Shown here: positions 1 through 12,873 of the stretch, piece after piece | Layout: every line of letters starts with the position of its first letter | Numbering within the stretch: the first letter of the stretch is position 1 | Position numbers and translations under genes: made by a program | NCBI GenBank assembly: GCA_026120035.1 | Contig: JALRME010000021.1 | Span: forward strand, 682,001 to 746,000 | Reading direction: 5' to 3' | DNA: 64,000 nt | Source: Coleophoma eucalyptorum | Taxonomy: Eukaryota; Ascomycota; Leotiomycetes; Helotiales; Dermateaceae | The notes under the pieces: generated by a model | What the model saw: only the letters and a program-made list of their open reading frames with translations | Database searches by the model: none | What the model was told of the DNA's origin: nothing

Positions 1-149
1 ATCTGGCAAGAGCGGGCGCCAAGCACGGATCGGATTATCTCAATCACCGCTTATCGTTCGACCCCGAAATTTTCAAGAACTTTTCTTTACTGATTATCAG
101 CAAGTCGCAATCATTTCTCCTCGACAATTTGCCATTGTGAATATACACC

Positions 150-1262
150 ATGGCAGTGGAATCCTCCTTACCAGCCTTACTGGCTACACTCACGCAGTCT
201 CTTTCATCTGCCCTTGAGTCAACTCCCGAAGCTTCACTGGCGATTCCCCCAAAGGATGGCATATCACTACTCGATGTCAAGAATGAACTTCTCTTGTCGT
301 ACCTGCAAAACTTAGTTTTTCTGATTATCCTGAAGCTGAGAAACCGGAATTCTACTGAGGTGGATGACGAGGAGGAAGAAGATCTGGAAGATGCGGTTGT
401 GAAGAAACTGGTCGAGTTACGTGTATATCTGGAGAAGGGTGTCCGACCATTAGAAGGCCGATTGAAGTACCAAATCGACAAGGTTCTCCGTGCAGCAGAC
501 GATGCAGCCAGAGCCACATCAATCGCACATGTCGCTGCTAAAAAGCCTACTGCGAAAGACTCGGACGACGATGATGCTTCTGACGATTCGGAGGAAAGCG
601 ACGCAGAATCTGCTGATGATGCCGCGCTCACTGCAAACGAAATTGATGATCTTCAATACCGGCCAAATCCAACTGCCTTCCTCGCGCCCACTGAGACTCC
701 AGAGGAAGACGATTTCAAGCGTTCATCCGACGGCCTGTATAAGCCTCCTCGAATCAACCCGGTCGCGATGCCCACCACAGGCCCACGCGAGAAGGAGAAC
801 AGAAAGATGCAAAAGTCTGCAACGATCGAAGAATTCATCAACGACGAGTTCTCTGCTGCACCTCTTGCAGAGCCAAGTATTGGAAGCACAATTATTGCAG
901 GAGGTCGCAGGTCAAAGTCCGAGAAGGAGAAGAGAGAGGACGCAGAGCGCAAGGAGTACGAAGAGAAGAATTATACTCGTCTACCAAAGGAAAGCAAGAA
1001 GGAACGTGCCAAGAAGGGGGGAAGAAAGGATGCTGGTTATGGAGGAGAGGAATGGAGAGGCTTGGGTGAAGGTATTGATCGCATCGATAGATTGACGCAG
1101 AGGAAGGGAGGGGATAGTAGGAACACGTTGGAAAAGAGCAGGAAACGAGCTGCTGATGATGGCCCACGAAGCACAGGGGCTAGAGAAGCAGGACAAGCTG
1201 CCGCAAAGAAACGAAGGGTCCTTGATGAAGGTAGACGAGACAGAGGACGAGGCAAGAACTAG
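150..1262 (+). CDS. LCP5: Sas10/Utp3/C1D-family rRNA-processing protein (Lcp5/neuroguidin)
   Basis: Single-exon gene for 370 residues; the ATG sits in a good fungal context (caccATGGC). Residues about 20-115 form the Sas10/Utp3/C1D helical domain, with the family hallmark RPLEGRLKYQIDKVLRAADD. An acidic Asp/Glu/Ser-rich linker follows, then the conserved motif YRPNPTAF and, near residue 200, YKPPRINPVAMP, both typical of Lcp5/neuroguidin rather than of Sas10 or C1D. The C-terminal third is charged and Lys/Arg-rich, as expected for a nucleolar RNA-binding protein. Family members belong to the U3 snoRNP / small-subunit processome and are needed for 18S rRNA maturation. It is convergent with the Cys-rich membrane protein gene downstream, about 150 bp away. 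Family assignment is firm; the specific Lcp5 orthology rests on the two proline-rich motifs. Confidence 0.87.
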   Translation: MAVESSLPALLATLTQSLSSALESTPEASLAIPPKDGISLLDVKNELLLSYLQNLVFLIILKLRNRNSTEVDDEEEEDLEDAVVKKLVELRVYLEKGVRPLEGRLKYQIDKVLRAADDAARATSIAHVAAKKPTAKDSDDDDASDDSEESDAESADDAALTANEIDDLQYRPNPTAFLAPTETPEEDDFKRSSDGLYKPPRINPVAMPTTGPREKENRKMQKSATIEEFINDEFSAAPLAEPSIGSTIIAGGRRSKSEKEKREDAERKEYEEKNYTRLPKESKKERAKKGGRKDAGYGGEEWRGLGEGIDRIDRLTQRKGGDSRNTLEKSRKRAADDGPRSTGAREAGQAAAKKRRVLDEGRRDRGRGKN

Positions 1263-1412
1263 AGGCATAATCAGAAAGCACAGCTGCTGCTCATCAATTA
1301 AGCACAAATTCTGACGAGGATCGAAACTTTATTATCTAAATGTCTTGCTATGGTCCCTATTATATACTCAAATTACACCTGCACCCAAAACCGGACGACA
1401 GAGTTGAACACC

Positions 1413-2386
1413 TCAATCACGGGAAGGCAGTTCTTGCGGGACTATATGGCTGGGCGATTCGACTGGTGGTGTTGCGCTCCAAAGTGCTATCTTTGGTGGG
1501 TCGTATGTCCCTGTCTGTCCAAAGTGAGGTTGCTGAGTGTGATCTGTGTATCCATATCCAGCAGCAGCATGATCTACGTTGGCCATCATTGGTGCATCCA
1601 TAAGCTTGGGATCACTTCGTTTCTTCTTCTCCCGCAAGAACAAGAACGACAGAATTCCAAGAGCCAAGACACCAAGTGGAACTCCAACTCCTACGCCGAC
1701 CTTGGTACCCAAATCCGAATGACACTCGGCGGCTGTGGTCGCACATGCTGACGGTGAAGAAGTTGCACTCGCTGAAGCTGAAGATGTGCTCGAGACGCTT
1801 GAAGTGCTTGAAGGCTTGGAACCACCTGATGAGGTAGCTGTGTATGCTGCAATTGCCGAAGCCGAGATATCCTGCACCAAAGCATCCGCCCCAGCCTTGA
1901 AGGCGTTTCCCGTGGTACCCAAAGTGAATTGAGAATCGCAGCAAGACCCTCCAGACAAATACCCACAGCAAAAGTTGGCTACTGGGGTTCCGATTGGGTT
2001 GCAGGACCAAAGAGGTGTGAAGCCGCTGTATCTTTCATTCGTCGAAGGATCTAGTCTCTAGTCAGTACCGGAACGACAAGAGAACTAAGACAATTCTTAC
2101 CAGTAACACAAGCAGGAAACTGTTTTGCACAATTCCCTGATTGCCATGTTGTATCTGTGCAGCTGCCTCTATATTGCCAACCCGATCTCCCCAAACAAAA
2201 TCCACTTTCAGAGCAGGAGTCCAAAGGATCACAACATGCTGAAGCCCCAGAAATTGTCTGATTGCATGGGCGGTGATTTGGCTCGGCTGTACCATCTGGA
2301 TAATAGCATTGTGCTAAACCATAGGAATAGCCGATGAAGGAAGCGATAAGGGCTACATGAGCCAAAGTTGCTCTCGAGACGATCAT
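1413..2386 (-). CDS. Secreted Cys-rich, single-pass membrane protein with cytosolic basic tail
   Basis: Two exons, 2386-2101 and 2050-1413, joined across a 50-nt intron (GTAAGA...CTAG), giving 307 residues. I start at the ATG of MIVSRATLAHVALIASFIGY because it gives a clean signal peptide; an in-frame start 51 nt upstream (2437) is possible. The mature ectodomain opens with QCYYPDGTAEPNHRPCNQT and has about a dozen Cys, including paired CC sites, a pattern common in Pezizomycotina surface proteins. A Ser/Ala/Thr-rich stalk (residues about 180-220) leads to one transmembrane helix (GVGVGVPLGVLALGILSFLF), a stop-transfer REKKKR and a tail of about 70 residues. The architecture resembles fungal cell-wall sensors, but I see no WSC or Mid2 signature. 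The function is unknown. Confidence 0.75.
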
Positions 2387-3434
2387 GGCGAATTGCAGAT
2401 ATCTAATCAGAGATATAAGAAAACTGCAGGATATCAAAGAAAACAGCCCAATATTCGGGAGATATCCTGGACACGATCTCCCTTTTTGTCTCTGGCTCGG
2501 GTGCCGGAGTCAGTATGACTTAGTTCACTCTAGCGTACGTACAAGGCGCGCCAACGACTCAGAAGTGCTTATGTGAGAGGCGCCCATGGTTACCTTCCGT
2601 GCAGACACTTGCAGTTGCACTGATGTTGATCTGCAAAACTTGAGCCCTATTAAATTAGCAGATTTGCCTGCGCCTCTAAGAAATACTGAAATTTGTTGTT
2701 TGTCGGTGTGGCTTGTACAAGGTGAACGATCTGCAGTGAAACGAAAATGCGGAAAGATGCTTTCTACGGCTTGCTGTTGAAAACCGGCCCTTGATCCTTG
2801 ATGTACTGGAATGCACTGGACGCCTATTTGTTTCTCGAACCAGCCGTCATTTAAACGTGCAAATTATACCTCCCTGGCGCATTGATGTTACCAGTCGAGA
2901 TCAGATCGAGGTCAGATAGAAGCCAAGATTTGTGGACTCGAATTGTAGGATTGAATCTGTCAACAGGGGGATCTTACCGACAGATCTGGTCAGGAGATAA
3001 GCTTAATCATTGCTTGGTACGGTACCTTACTCCTTATTCGCTCGTACACGCACTCGACTTTGCGCAAGGCATATTAGATCTTAGGGCTTGGGCGCTGATG
3101 GCTGGGATGGGGCGTTGGAAGCGGCATGTCAGGCTGTGCCACTTCTGCACCAAGCGTCAATGCCCATAGCTTGAATTAAACGTGACAACAGCATGTGTTT
3201 GGTATATTTAAAATATACATAGACCAAGATTTCTCAGCTCGTTATGAATGAACGGAGTCTTTGAATAATCACATACGACGTATGCCTTTTTGGGTTCGAT
3301 TTAGTGACTCTAAAGTCCAACAGGAGAAAGCTTTATTATCCACTCTTGCCTTCCGGCGTGCAACCATACTAAAACACTTCTGCCGCAATGAACGGGTTCC
3401 GTTCTATAACGATAAAGCTGAATCAATTGGTCGA
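2387..3434. other. Intergenic stretch, no gene seen
   Basis: About 1 kb between the start of the Cys-rich membrane protein gene and the 3' end of the next gene fragment. Short open frames occur on both strands, but none shows a recognisable domain or plausible splice-linked extension. It probably contains the promoter of the Cys-rich gene at its left end. Confidence 0.6.
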
Positions 3435-4036
3435 TTATTCTTTGCCAAGAGCTTCTAGAACTTCCTTCTTGTATTGGAAATAGATATTCTTATCCTTGAC
3501 TTCAGCTCCAAGATCTATGAGGAACGCGTCGGCTTCCTTCCCCAAACCCAAGACCACAGCGCCGCATAGGTTGGCCCCAATAGCAGCTAAGCTTTCCAGA
3601 CATGTAGCATGGTTCTAAGTGCCCATTTCTTCCTGCAGAACGTCGTTGCACTAACATATAATCTCGAACCCATGATTTCAAGCATTTGAGCTGTTCGACT
3701 CACTACCTTGTATTTCTTTCGCCATATATTTATTGTAACTGGAGCAATTTTCTTAGTTTGCCCATGGGGAACGTTGAGAATTTGCTCCTGGAAATCCATA
3801 TAGCCTGCTATCTTCGACTCAGAACCAGGTCTATGGATGATGCCTACCTTATCAAGATCTACAAACGCCATTTCGCGAAAGTTCTCGGTATGTCCGTCAT
3901 TAGGAATGGAATTATCAGGCGACGTATTCGGCATATCCCAGTCTTTTGAGTTCACATCATCCTCCGGGTTTTGTAAGCTTAGTAAAACATTCTTAGTGTG
4001 ATATAAGATATGAACTTGGACTTGCGGGTATATATT
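3435..4036 (-). CDS. Unrecognised gene, 3' part only resolved
   Basis: Two coding blocks read coherently on the minus strand: one open from 4036 to 3707 (a stop codon lies at 4039-4037), and one from 3614 to the TAA at 3435. They join in phase across an intron with GTAGTG donor and CTTAG acceptor. The join gives a run of about 165 residues including MAFVDLDKVGIIHRPGSES, and a C-terminal block with LAAIGANLCGAVVLG and KEADAFLIDLGAEVKDKN. The amino-acid make-up looks like a real globular protein. There is no usable ATG at the left of the first block, so at least one upstream exon is missing or the gene is 5'-truncated. The DNA upstream is AT-rich with no coding signal. I do not recognise the family. 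It could be an intact gene with a short first exon, or a decaying remnant. Confidence 0.4.
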
Positions 4037-4039
4037 TTA

Positions 4040-6002
4040 AACTAGCTCTGGAAAATCTCTCAACGAGCCTATGAAGAAGCGAGTGTGTATGGGGTCAAAG
4101 GGGCTTACAACTTCATTCTACTTGGGACTCTGCTGTACATTCAACCGTGTACAGAGATTCTTGACAATCCCTGTATGCATTCCTTTTGCCGTGGTGACGA
4201 TAAAGCTGCGTATGACGAAAAGGATCATCCATTATAAACGGCAATACACTTGCTTGTTAACCTCGAGCCTTTTGGGGGAGTTGAGGGAGCGGTCAGACGA
4301 TTGGATTTGAAAAAAACCCATCAAGGTACTATTCTAAGTATATAAAGCGGACAGTACATTGCTGTGCCACCTGCCTGATTAAGTAGGTGGGTTGAATATC
4401 GTAGGTAAAGGGTCTAGTGTAGAAAGTAGCTATGTAGGAAGGTAGGGGATATTAGAGCAAGGCAAGGATCACAATAAAGAAAGGGCAGGAGAACTCCAGA
4501 CACAAAATTGAAAGTAAAGCAGAGAAATCGATGATGCGGATAAGCTGACAAGCTAGTTCTAATGACGCGAGCAAAGGGTACCACGATCAGAATAGCTCTG
4601 GAGTCCTGTTCAACGCCACCGAAGGACACTACGAAGACAGATGTCATCTACCTTGATATCTAAACTCAAAGATGACTACATGCGAGCTGAAAATCTCAAG
4701 AGTTATCAAACTTTGCTTATATGCGCATCGACGAATTCATGGGAGGTTGAAACATATACTCAGAGCAGTAGCTCTTACATTTACACTCCGCCTTAACGGC
4801 AACTTTAAGACCAGCCACCTGAGATTGAGATGTGCATTAGCATATCGATGAGTGGTAACCGATCGAAGTTTCCCCCAGCCCTGGACAACTCTAATCTACA
4901 CGTTGTAGGCAGAACTAGCGTCTCGAACCCACTGTCAATTTTATACTCTGCAAAAACGTTTATCTGGCATTGCTTTCTGCACAGAATTGCCACCTCTGAA
5001 CCTTGTGATCAGCTGGGAACTTGGTATGGGGTACTTCATCAAAGAGGCAGAGGAGATGGTCAGTCACGAGAGCATTTTATGCTATATCATGTAAGTATGG
5101 GTACTCCAGCACCCAGATACATCTATCGCTTAATATGTCTGCAAAAGCTCGGTCCTAGTATCCCTTTACCAGCACACTTCCAGCTCTAACATCCGTATTC
5201 CGCGCAGCAATATCGAATCTGACACTGCTTCTCGAGTCTCGAACCCAGCATCAAACGTCGGCCGACTTACTGAAGTGTCAGCAGGCAAGTATTGACTACC
5301 AACCTTTCCCTGTTTCAGCTTCGGCTAACAAAGTTATCGCCTGTAGGTAGGGCTATCACGAAGCTTCCAAAGGGGCTACATTAAGAATGTCAAATAATGT
5401 CAATTCTGAAACGTCCTTAACTTACCAAGTACCTCAGCTCCTGATAGCCCGAGGTCCAGCCTCCCAGACTTCGCCTCGTGTACATGCGATGCTTGGAGTC
5501 TTCTTATCTACTATCACTGCCAAGGATGTAAGGCGAGGTGCTCGAGAACCTTAAGTGTAAACATAACAACGAGATATCCGCGATTGAGAGTGGCTAGAAG
5601 CTATTACTATGCTTATTACCTTATAAGATAACATCTGACAGAGTTTGAATAGTCTTTAGGATGGTATCTCAGCAAATTGCTGTATTTTTGATACTATCTA
5701 CCTGGAGAACTGTAAAATAAAACACTTCCTTTGTTTGTATTCATTCAGGCTTTGAAGGAAGCGTCACAAATAGAACGAGTAGAGAAATGAGAGAGCGGGA
5801 AGAAAGAGCTTAAGCAATAGTTATATTAAAGGCCGTACAAGGATGGTATCATTCATACTCTCATCTAGATATACTATCTCATGCATATCTATACAAATCT
5901 ACATTGCGTGGTTTGCATGGAATCCTGAACCACATGTGCATACAGACGTTCGCAACAAAACCATTCCGGGAAATTCTAACATAATGCAACGGTGAGGTCC
6001 GT
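4040..6002. other. Gene-poor intergenic stretch
   Basis: Nearly 2 kb, moderately AT-rich, with only short overlapping open frames on both strands (the longest, 4830-5189 plus, has no recognisable motif). I see no RNA gene, transposon end or conserved coding block here. The right end is the 3' flank of the zinc transporter gene. Confidence 0.55.
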
Positions 6003-7841
<1,839 letters not shown>

Positions 7842-8614
7842 GGTGCCTCTGGTCGGGTGGTGGGCAGAGCTATGAAGCTCTTGGAGTATTTCGCAGTGCC
7901 GTCATATATGGTCCCGCGCGCACGTTGGTGACTTTGCACCGGAGGAGGAGCACTGCCGATACAGGGGACAAGGCAATCTGATTGCGAGAGGGCACAGCAG
8001 GATTGTGGAGAAGGAGATCAAGTGTGGGTGCAGGTGGTTGTGGTAGGAGTCGCGGAGGGGGTATATCTGGTGCGAAGGATCGAGAGGGAAGGTTGGTTGC
8101 GAGGAGAGGAGAGTTGTGTCGTCTATGATTTTGGAAGGTCAGTACCGTACGGCGTACGAATACTACCGTCCTGTAGGTCAATGGCTCTGCAGAGGTCACA
8201 GGCAGATGATGAACTTACCCCTGAGAAGACAGCCCAGCCGCAATGCTGATTGGCCCAATGTTGTCCGAATGTGCGCAAGCGTGACAGCTACGCTAAGGCG
8301 CTTATCGCCTGGCGTCTGGGGCTAGCGTATGACCAACATCAACCCTTGCCTTATGCAGCATGACGCTGGGCGGTGAGTTCGGCATTTCATTCGTTTGCGG
8401 GCAGCTCGAGGCGGGTGCTGTAAGGTATTTGGAAAAAAAGACCATATACAACACCACTGGATTCCTATACTCTCGCCTTGGACTCTGTCAACATTCCATT
8501 TCCCGCCTCTCCTTTCTTCCATGCGGCATGGTTTGGCCACGCCAGTATACGTGATCCGGCCAGAGCTTGATACTTTCCATTGATTTATTTGCGGCGGCAA
8601 CTTAAGGACACGTC
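7842..8614. promoter_or_regulatory. Divergent promoter between the zinc transporter and ALG1
   Basis: 773 bp separate the two start codons, so both promoters must lie here. I found no coding signal and no obvious yeast-type zinc-response element. A small inverted repeat (CGTAC GGC GTACG, near 8150-8165) is visible, with unknown significance. Confidence 0.55.
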
Positions 8615-10105
8615 ATGATGCTGGATCTATTATTGACTCTCGCTGTAATTGCTTCGACGACATTGACCGTTGTGTTGCTGCTGCTGCCCACTCGCTATGT
8701 GAAGCACTCGCCACCCGCTTCAACAAGCCAGGATGCCTCTAAGATCTCCGTCCAAGTGCTGGTCCTCGGAGATATTGGACGCAGCCCACGCATGTCATAC
8801 CATGCTATGAGCATAGCAAAACATGGGGGCCGAGTAGATGTGATCGGATACAAGGGTGAGTTCACCTAGTCAACTATCAGAACTTTCCTGACATCTCAGC
8901 AGAGTCTGCATTGCATCCCGGTCTCATTGGCAATCCCCTTATCTCAATCGTCCCGTTACCTCCACCACCAAAGATTCTGCGGTTGGGGGGTCTGCCCTTT
9001 GTGGTTGCAGCGCCCTTGAAAGTTCTGTGGCAGATATGGAGTCTCTTTCAAACCATGGCTTACCACACCAAACCTGCGCGGTGGCTTCTGGTGCAGGTCG
9101 GTCTGCCCAGCCCCTCATAGCCGTACCCCGCTAACATTCCAGCAGAATCCTCCTTCAATACCAACCCTTTTCCTCGCTATCATAGTTTGCTTTCTTCGCA
9201 ACACACACCTTATCATTGACTGGCATAACTATGGCTGGACGATCCTTGCCGGAACCCGAGGGGCTTCGCATCCCTTTGTTACCATCTCCAAGTACTACGA
9301 AGCATTCCTCGGACGATGGGCCCCCACAGCATCTTTTACCGTCACCAATGCAATGGCACGACAACTGAAAAATGCCCCATACAATGTTCGCTCTCCCATC
9401 TTCACACTGCACGACCGCCCAGCGGCGATATTCCAACCTATAGTTAGCGCTGACGCTCGACGCACATTCTTGGAGCGTATTCCAGAAACACAAAAGCATG
9501 CTCAAGACATCATGGCAGCCCAAACTCGGCTATTGGTGAGCAGTACCTCGTGGACACCAGACGAGGATTTCTCCCTTCTACTTGAAGCACTGGTGGCGTA
9601 TTCCAGCGCGGCAAAGATATCGAAATCTGCTTTGCCTCCCATTCTCGCAATCATTACGGGCAAAGGCCCACAGAAAGAGATGTATATGAAACGCATTGCA
9701 GAATTGACCTCGAGCTCAAAGCTATCCAGCGTGACAATTGCTACGGCATGGCTCACGACTGAAGACTATGCGACCTTGCTGGCAAGTGCTGATCTAGGAG
9801 TGTGTCTGCATATGAGTAGCAGTGGAGTCGACCTTCCCATGAAGGTTGTTGACATGTTCGGCGCAGGTTTGCCCGTTGTTGGATATGCCGGCTACGAAAG
9901 TTGGCCAGAATTGGTGAAGGAGGGCATGAATGGGCGAGGATTTGAGACATCAAAAGAATTGGCTGCTGTGCTTATGGAGCTATTTGCTGATAGAAATGGC
10001 AAGGAGCTCCAAAGGCTTAGAGAGGGTGCTGTAGAAGAGGGAAAGAGGAGGTGGGATGAAGAATGGGACGGTGTAGCAGGCCGTTTACTAGGCATTTGCG
10101 ATTAG
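8615..10105 (+). CDS. ALG1: Chitobiosyldiphosphodolichol beta-mannosyltransferase (Alg1)
   Basis: Three exons, 8615-8855, 8903-9096 and 9146-10105, give 464 residues. Alg1 adds the first mannose from GDP-mannose to GlcNAc2-PP-dolichol on the cytosolic face of the ER, the first mannosylation of N-glycan precursor assembly. The sequence shows an N-terminal membrane anchor (residues about 3-25), the GT-B N-domain start [19 protein letters not shown], the membrane-proximal [14 protein letters not shown], the [12 protein letters not shown] block, and the C-terminal donor-site signature [20 protein letters not shown]. All are diagnostic of Alg1. Intron 2 uses a weak donor, GTCGGT, but skipping that splice breaks the conserved VQNPPSIPT motif, so the model is secure. 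An ATG directly precedes the second Met, so the start is ambiguous by one residue. Confidence 0.95.
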
Positions 10106-10403
10106 TTGAATGATTGATTGGCTGATGACCTCGATCTGTGCCAATGCTATCTAGACGAACTACGCTCGATAAACTGCAAGATTACTGAATAGCGTTCCCT
10201 GCCGCATGTCTCTAATCCGCATCGCTGTGCTTCTTTCATGAGCCATCAATGCCAAATTCGCCAGTCAAAGCACAGCACCATGTGCGCCCTTCTTGTTGAA
10301 GATTCATCCAGGATCGCCATCCGCCATCGCAGCAAACGCCATTAATATCCCACCGACACACAATCTCACGCGACACTTTCCCTAAGCCCAAGTCTCACAA
10401 AGC

Positions 10404-11034
10404 TCAATCCTCACCAACACTCTCCCGGACAATCGCCCGACACTTCTTCCTAAACATCTTCTTCTCATCCTTCCCATCACGCTCATCGCGCCATAGTCTC
10501 GCTGCCTCCACATTTGCCGGACTCTCGTCGTTCGGGCTGTGCAGCAGCGAGATCACGCTGAGCAGGATCGTCTCGGGCGTCTGCACTGGACTCCACCGCT
10601 CCGCTGCACTCTCGTACCCATACTTGTCCTCCTCGGGTGGATGCAGGATCGAGATACACAGCAAGCCGCTCTCGTAGATATTGGGATGGAAGGGGATCGG
10701 CGAGAGGAAAGTGAGGGATGGTGGGTAGAGAGGATAGTTAGGAGGAAACTTCAGTCGACAGCGGAAATTACCGCCTTTTGAGGGGTTTCATGGTTAGCTA
10801 TTTTGTCGTGTGCATTCCCTCCGGGAGGCAGGAAGCTGGAGAGGGCAGAAGGAAGGGGGTAGATGGCATACCTCCGTAGTATTTGCAGTCGTCGCTCACC
10901 ATCAGCATCACCTCCCACTCAAACACATTCGAGTCGCTGACGAGCCCACAGGAGATCCCCGGTAAATCGCGCGCTCGCTGCATCTCTTTCAGCTGCCGCC
11001 GAAGCAGGCTGGCTGCTGCTGCTGAACTGGCCAT
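10404..11034 (-). CDS. UBC7: Ubiquitin-conjugating enzyme E2, Ubc7/UBE2G class
   Basis: Two exons, 11034-10872 and 10774-10404, give 177 residues. The UBC fold covers nearly the whole protein. The active-site Cys is C93 in ESGLLCISILHPPEEDKYGY, preceded by the HPNIY motif. The 13-residue acidic insertion after the catalytic Cys and the following AERWSPVQTPETILLSVISL are hallmarks of the Ubc7/UBE2G class, which works with Hrd1- and Doa10-type ligases in ER-associated degradation. The intron has a canonical branch site (GCTAACC) and ends in the unusual acceptor AAAAG, which is required to keep GGNFRCRLKFPPNYP in frame. It is convergent with ALG1, about 300 bp away. Compared with yeast Ubc7 (165 residues), the slightly longer N-terminus and C-terminus are unremarkable. 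Confidence 0.94.
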
Positions 11035-12873
11035 AATTTACTAGCTAGGTGACTAAAGGGTGGGTGTTCTTGATGTTGAGGACAAGGGAGGGTTTGCCAG
11101 TGAAAAGCGGCGAAGTGACCCCGCGGTTTGAAAGGCCCTGGACAGCTGAGAGTGCAAAAATCGAGTACGAGTCGAAGCTTCTCAAGAGCGAGAGGGATTT
11201 TCCCTTCTTTATCAGCCTCACGCTCCAAACCAGGCAACTTTCGGTCAGTCGGAAATTTTTCAACGTCGAGACTCTCGCAGTTGGTGGTGGAGGGGTCGAA
11301 GCGGATAGAGGGTTCGCGAGACTCCAATGCGCCGGACGCCGCAAGATTCTCGGCTCAGTATCTACTATCCACTGGAACGATTGCAAACTGCTGTTGCTGC
11401 TGATTTTGTGAGACGGGAAGGGCGTGAAGAAGTTCTGTTGTCTTTACTAATGTCGAGTGAGGTTAAGATGTCTTTGGATCAGCGAAAGGTGAGGCGCGCA
11501 CAGGGATGTCGTGCTGCCCGTCGTGACCGCATTGCAATTTTGGTGGGGTCGAAACTTGGGTATCAGATACTGGACTATCAGCCGTTCCATTGCCGTGACC
11601 TCAACCAGTCAAGCAGGTGTCTTCCACGTGCATTTACTCTCGAAAGACAACTTTATTGATTTTCTTCGGGATGTATAAAATGCAGGTCGATGTCCTCTTC
11701 AGGCATATCCAAATTAGGTAAATGGATTGGCTACGAGGCGGAAAAGCCACGGAATCATACTATGTTCTATTTCTCATGTTCATCTTATTGGCTTGACTTC
11801 CTCCGCTAGGTTAGTGCCTAGTTTTGGTAAGCATTAAAACTTGAGGACTTTTCTCACAACGTATTCCTCAGATTCTGACGCGAGTGAATTTGAACTCTAG
11901 AAACCCATCCGAAGAAGCTGGCCTGAATTGTTTTATCTAAGAAAATTAATTCTTTCATGTGAAGCCAATGATGTCTCGCTATACATTCGGAACTCAGTTT
12001 CGCCACCGACTCGTGATTCTACCATAACACTGTGCCAGGAGGCTTCTCTGGCTACCATACCGGAACGGCAGTGGGACAACCTTGATGCAGCGTCTCCATC
12101 TCTGTAACTTTGATACCATATAGCCCAAATACAGTATATATAAAAAACGATTACAACTGTGTACTTAGAAAGAGCCAACAGCTCCTATCACCCGTCTCTT
12201 TCTATCCCATAAAGCCGTTTGACCAAAACCACAGTAATGGCAATTCTCATCTTCGGCGGCCAAGACAAACCATCCTCCCACAACCTCTTTCTCTTCCTTT
12301 AGAACAAGCCATGGACCTTATTTCGCGGATGGTTGGAAGGAGAGATTGGATGGTGAAGTCCATGAAATCACAAGACAGGACTGCATGATGTATCTCAGAT
12401 GTATACACCGCAGAATCGGGGCAAGTACTTAAGAAGAATTCTGCCGGAGGGTATATAGAATACTGGAAGAAAGGAAGTTGCTGATCCAAAATAGCATTGG
12501 ATAGAGACTAATGACCTCAATATATCAATCAGTTGCTCGCTTAATTTCATCCCCCGAGCACCGTTCACCAATGTAGATGAACTCCTCAGGGGTACTGCAG
12601 CTGTTGAGCGTCATCTCCAATGTATCCATTTTCTGATTGATGGCTTCGATTGGAGCCTCTAAATGTTAAAAATAGGCTCAGATTATCGAATTGCATGTCA
12701 ATTCGCGAGCGAAGCTGAGGATAGACGTGAATCTCAACTCTCAATTCTCGAGCAAGCATCAAAGTGCAGGGCACTTTTTACGTTCATCTCCATCTCTTGC
12801 CCTTTTTCTTCCAGTGACGTCACTGACAAACCATCTATAACTGCGGGTAGCATGTTTACGCCTTTCCTAATCA
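11035..12873. other. Intergenic stretch between UBC7 and CSN12
   Basis: About 1.8 kb. The left end is the UBC7 promoter and 5' leader. Overlapping plus- and minus-strand frames at 11045-11411 are mutual shadows with no recognisable domain. The remainder is AT-rich. No RNA gene, repeat or transposon signature was recognised. Confidence 0.5.
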
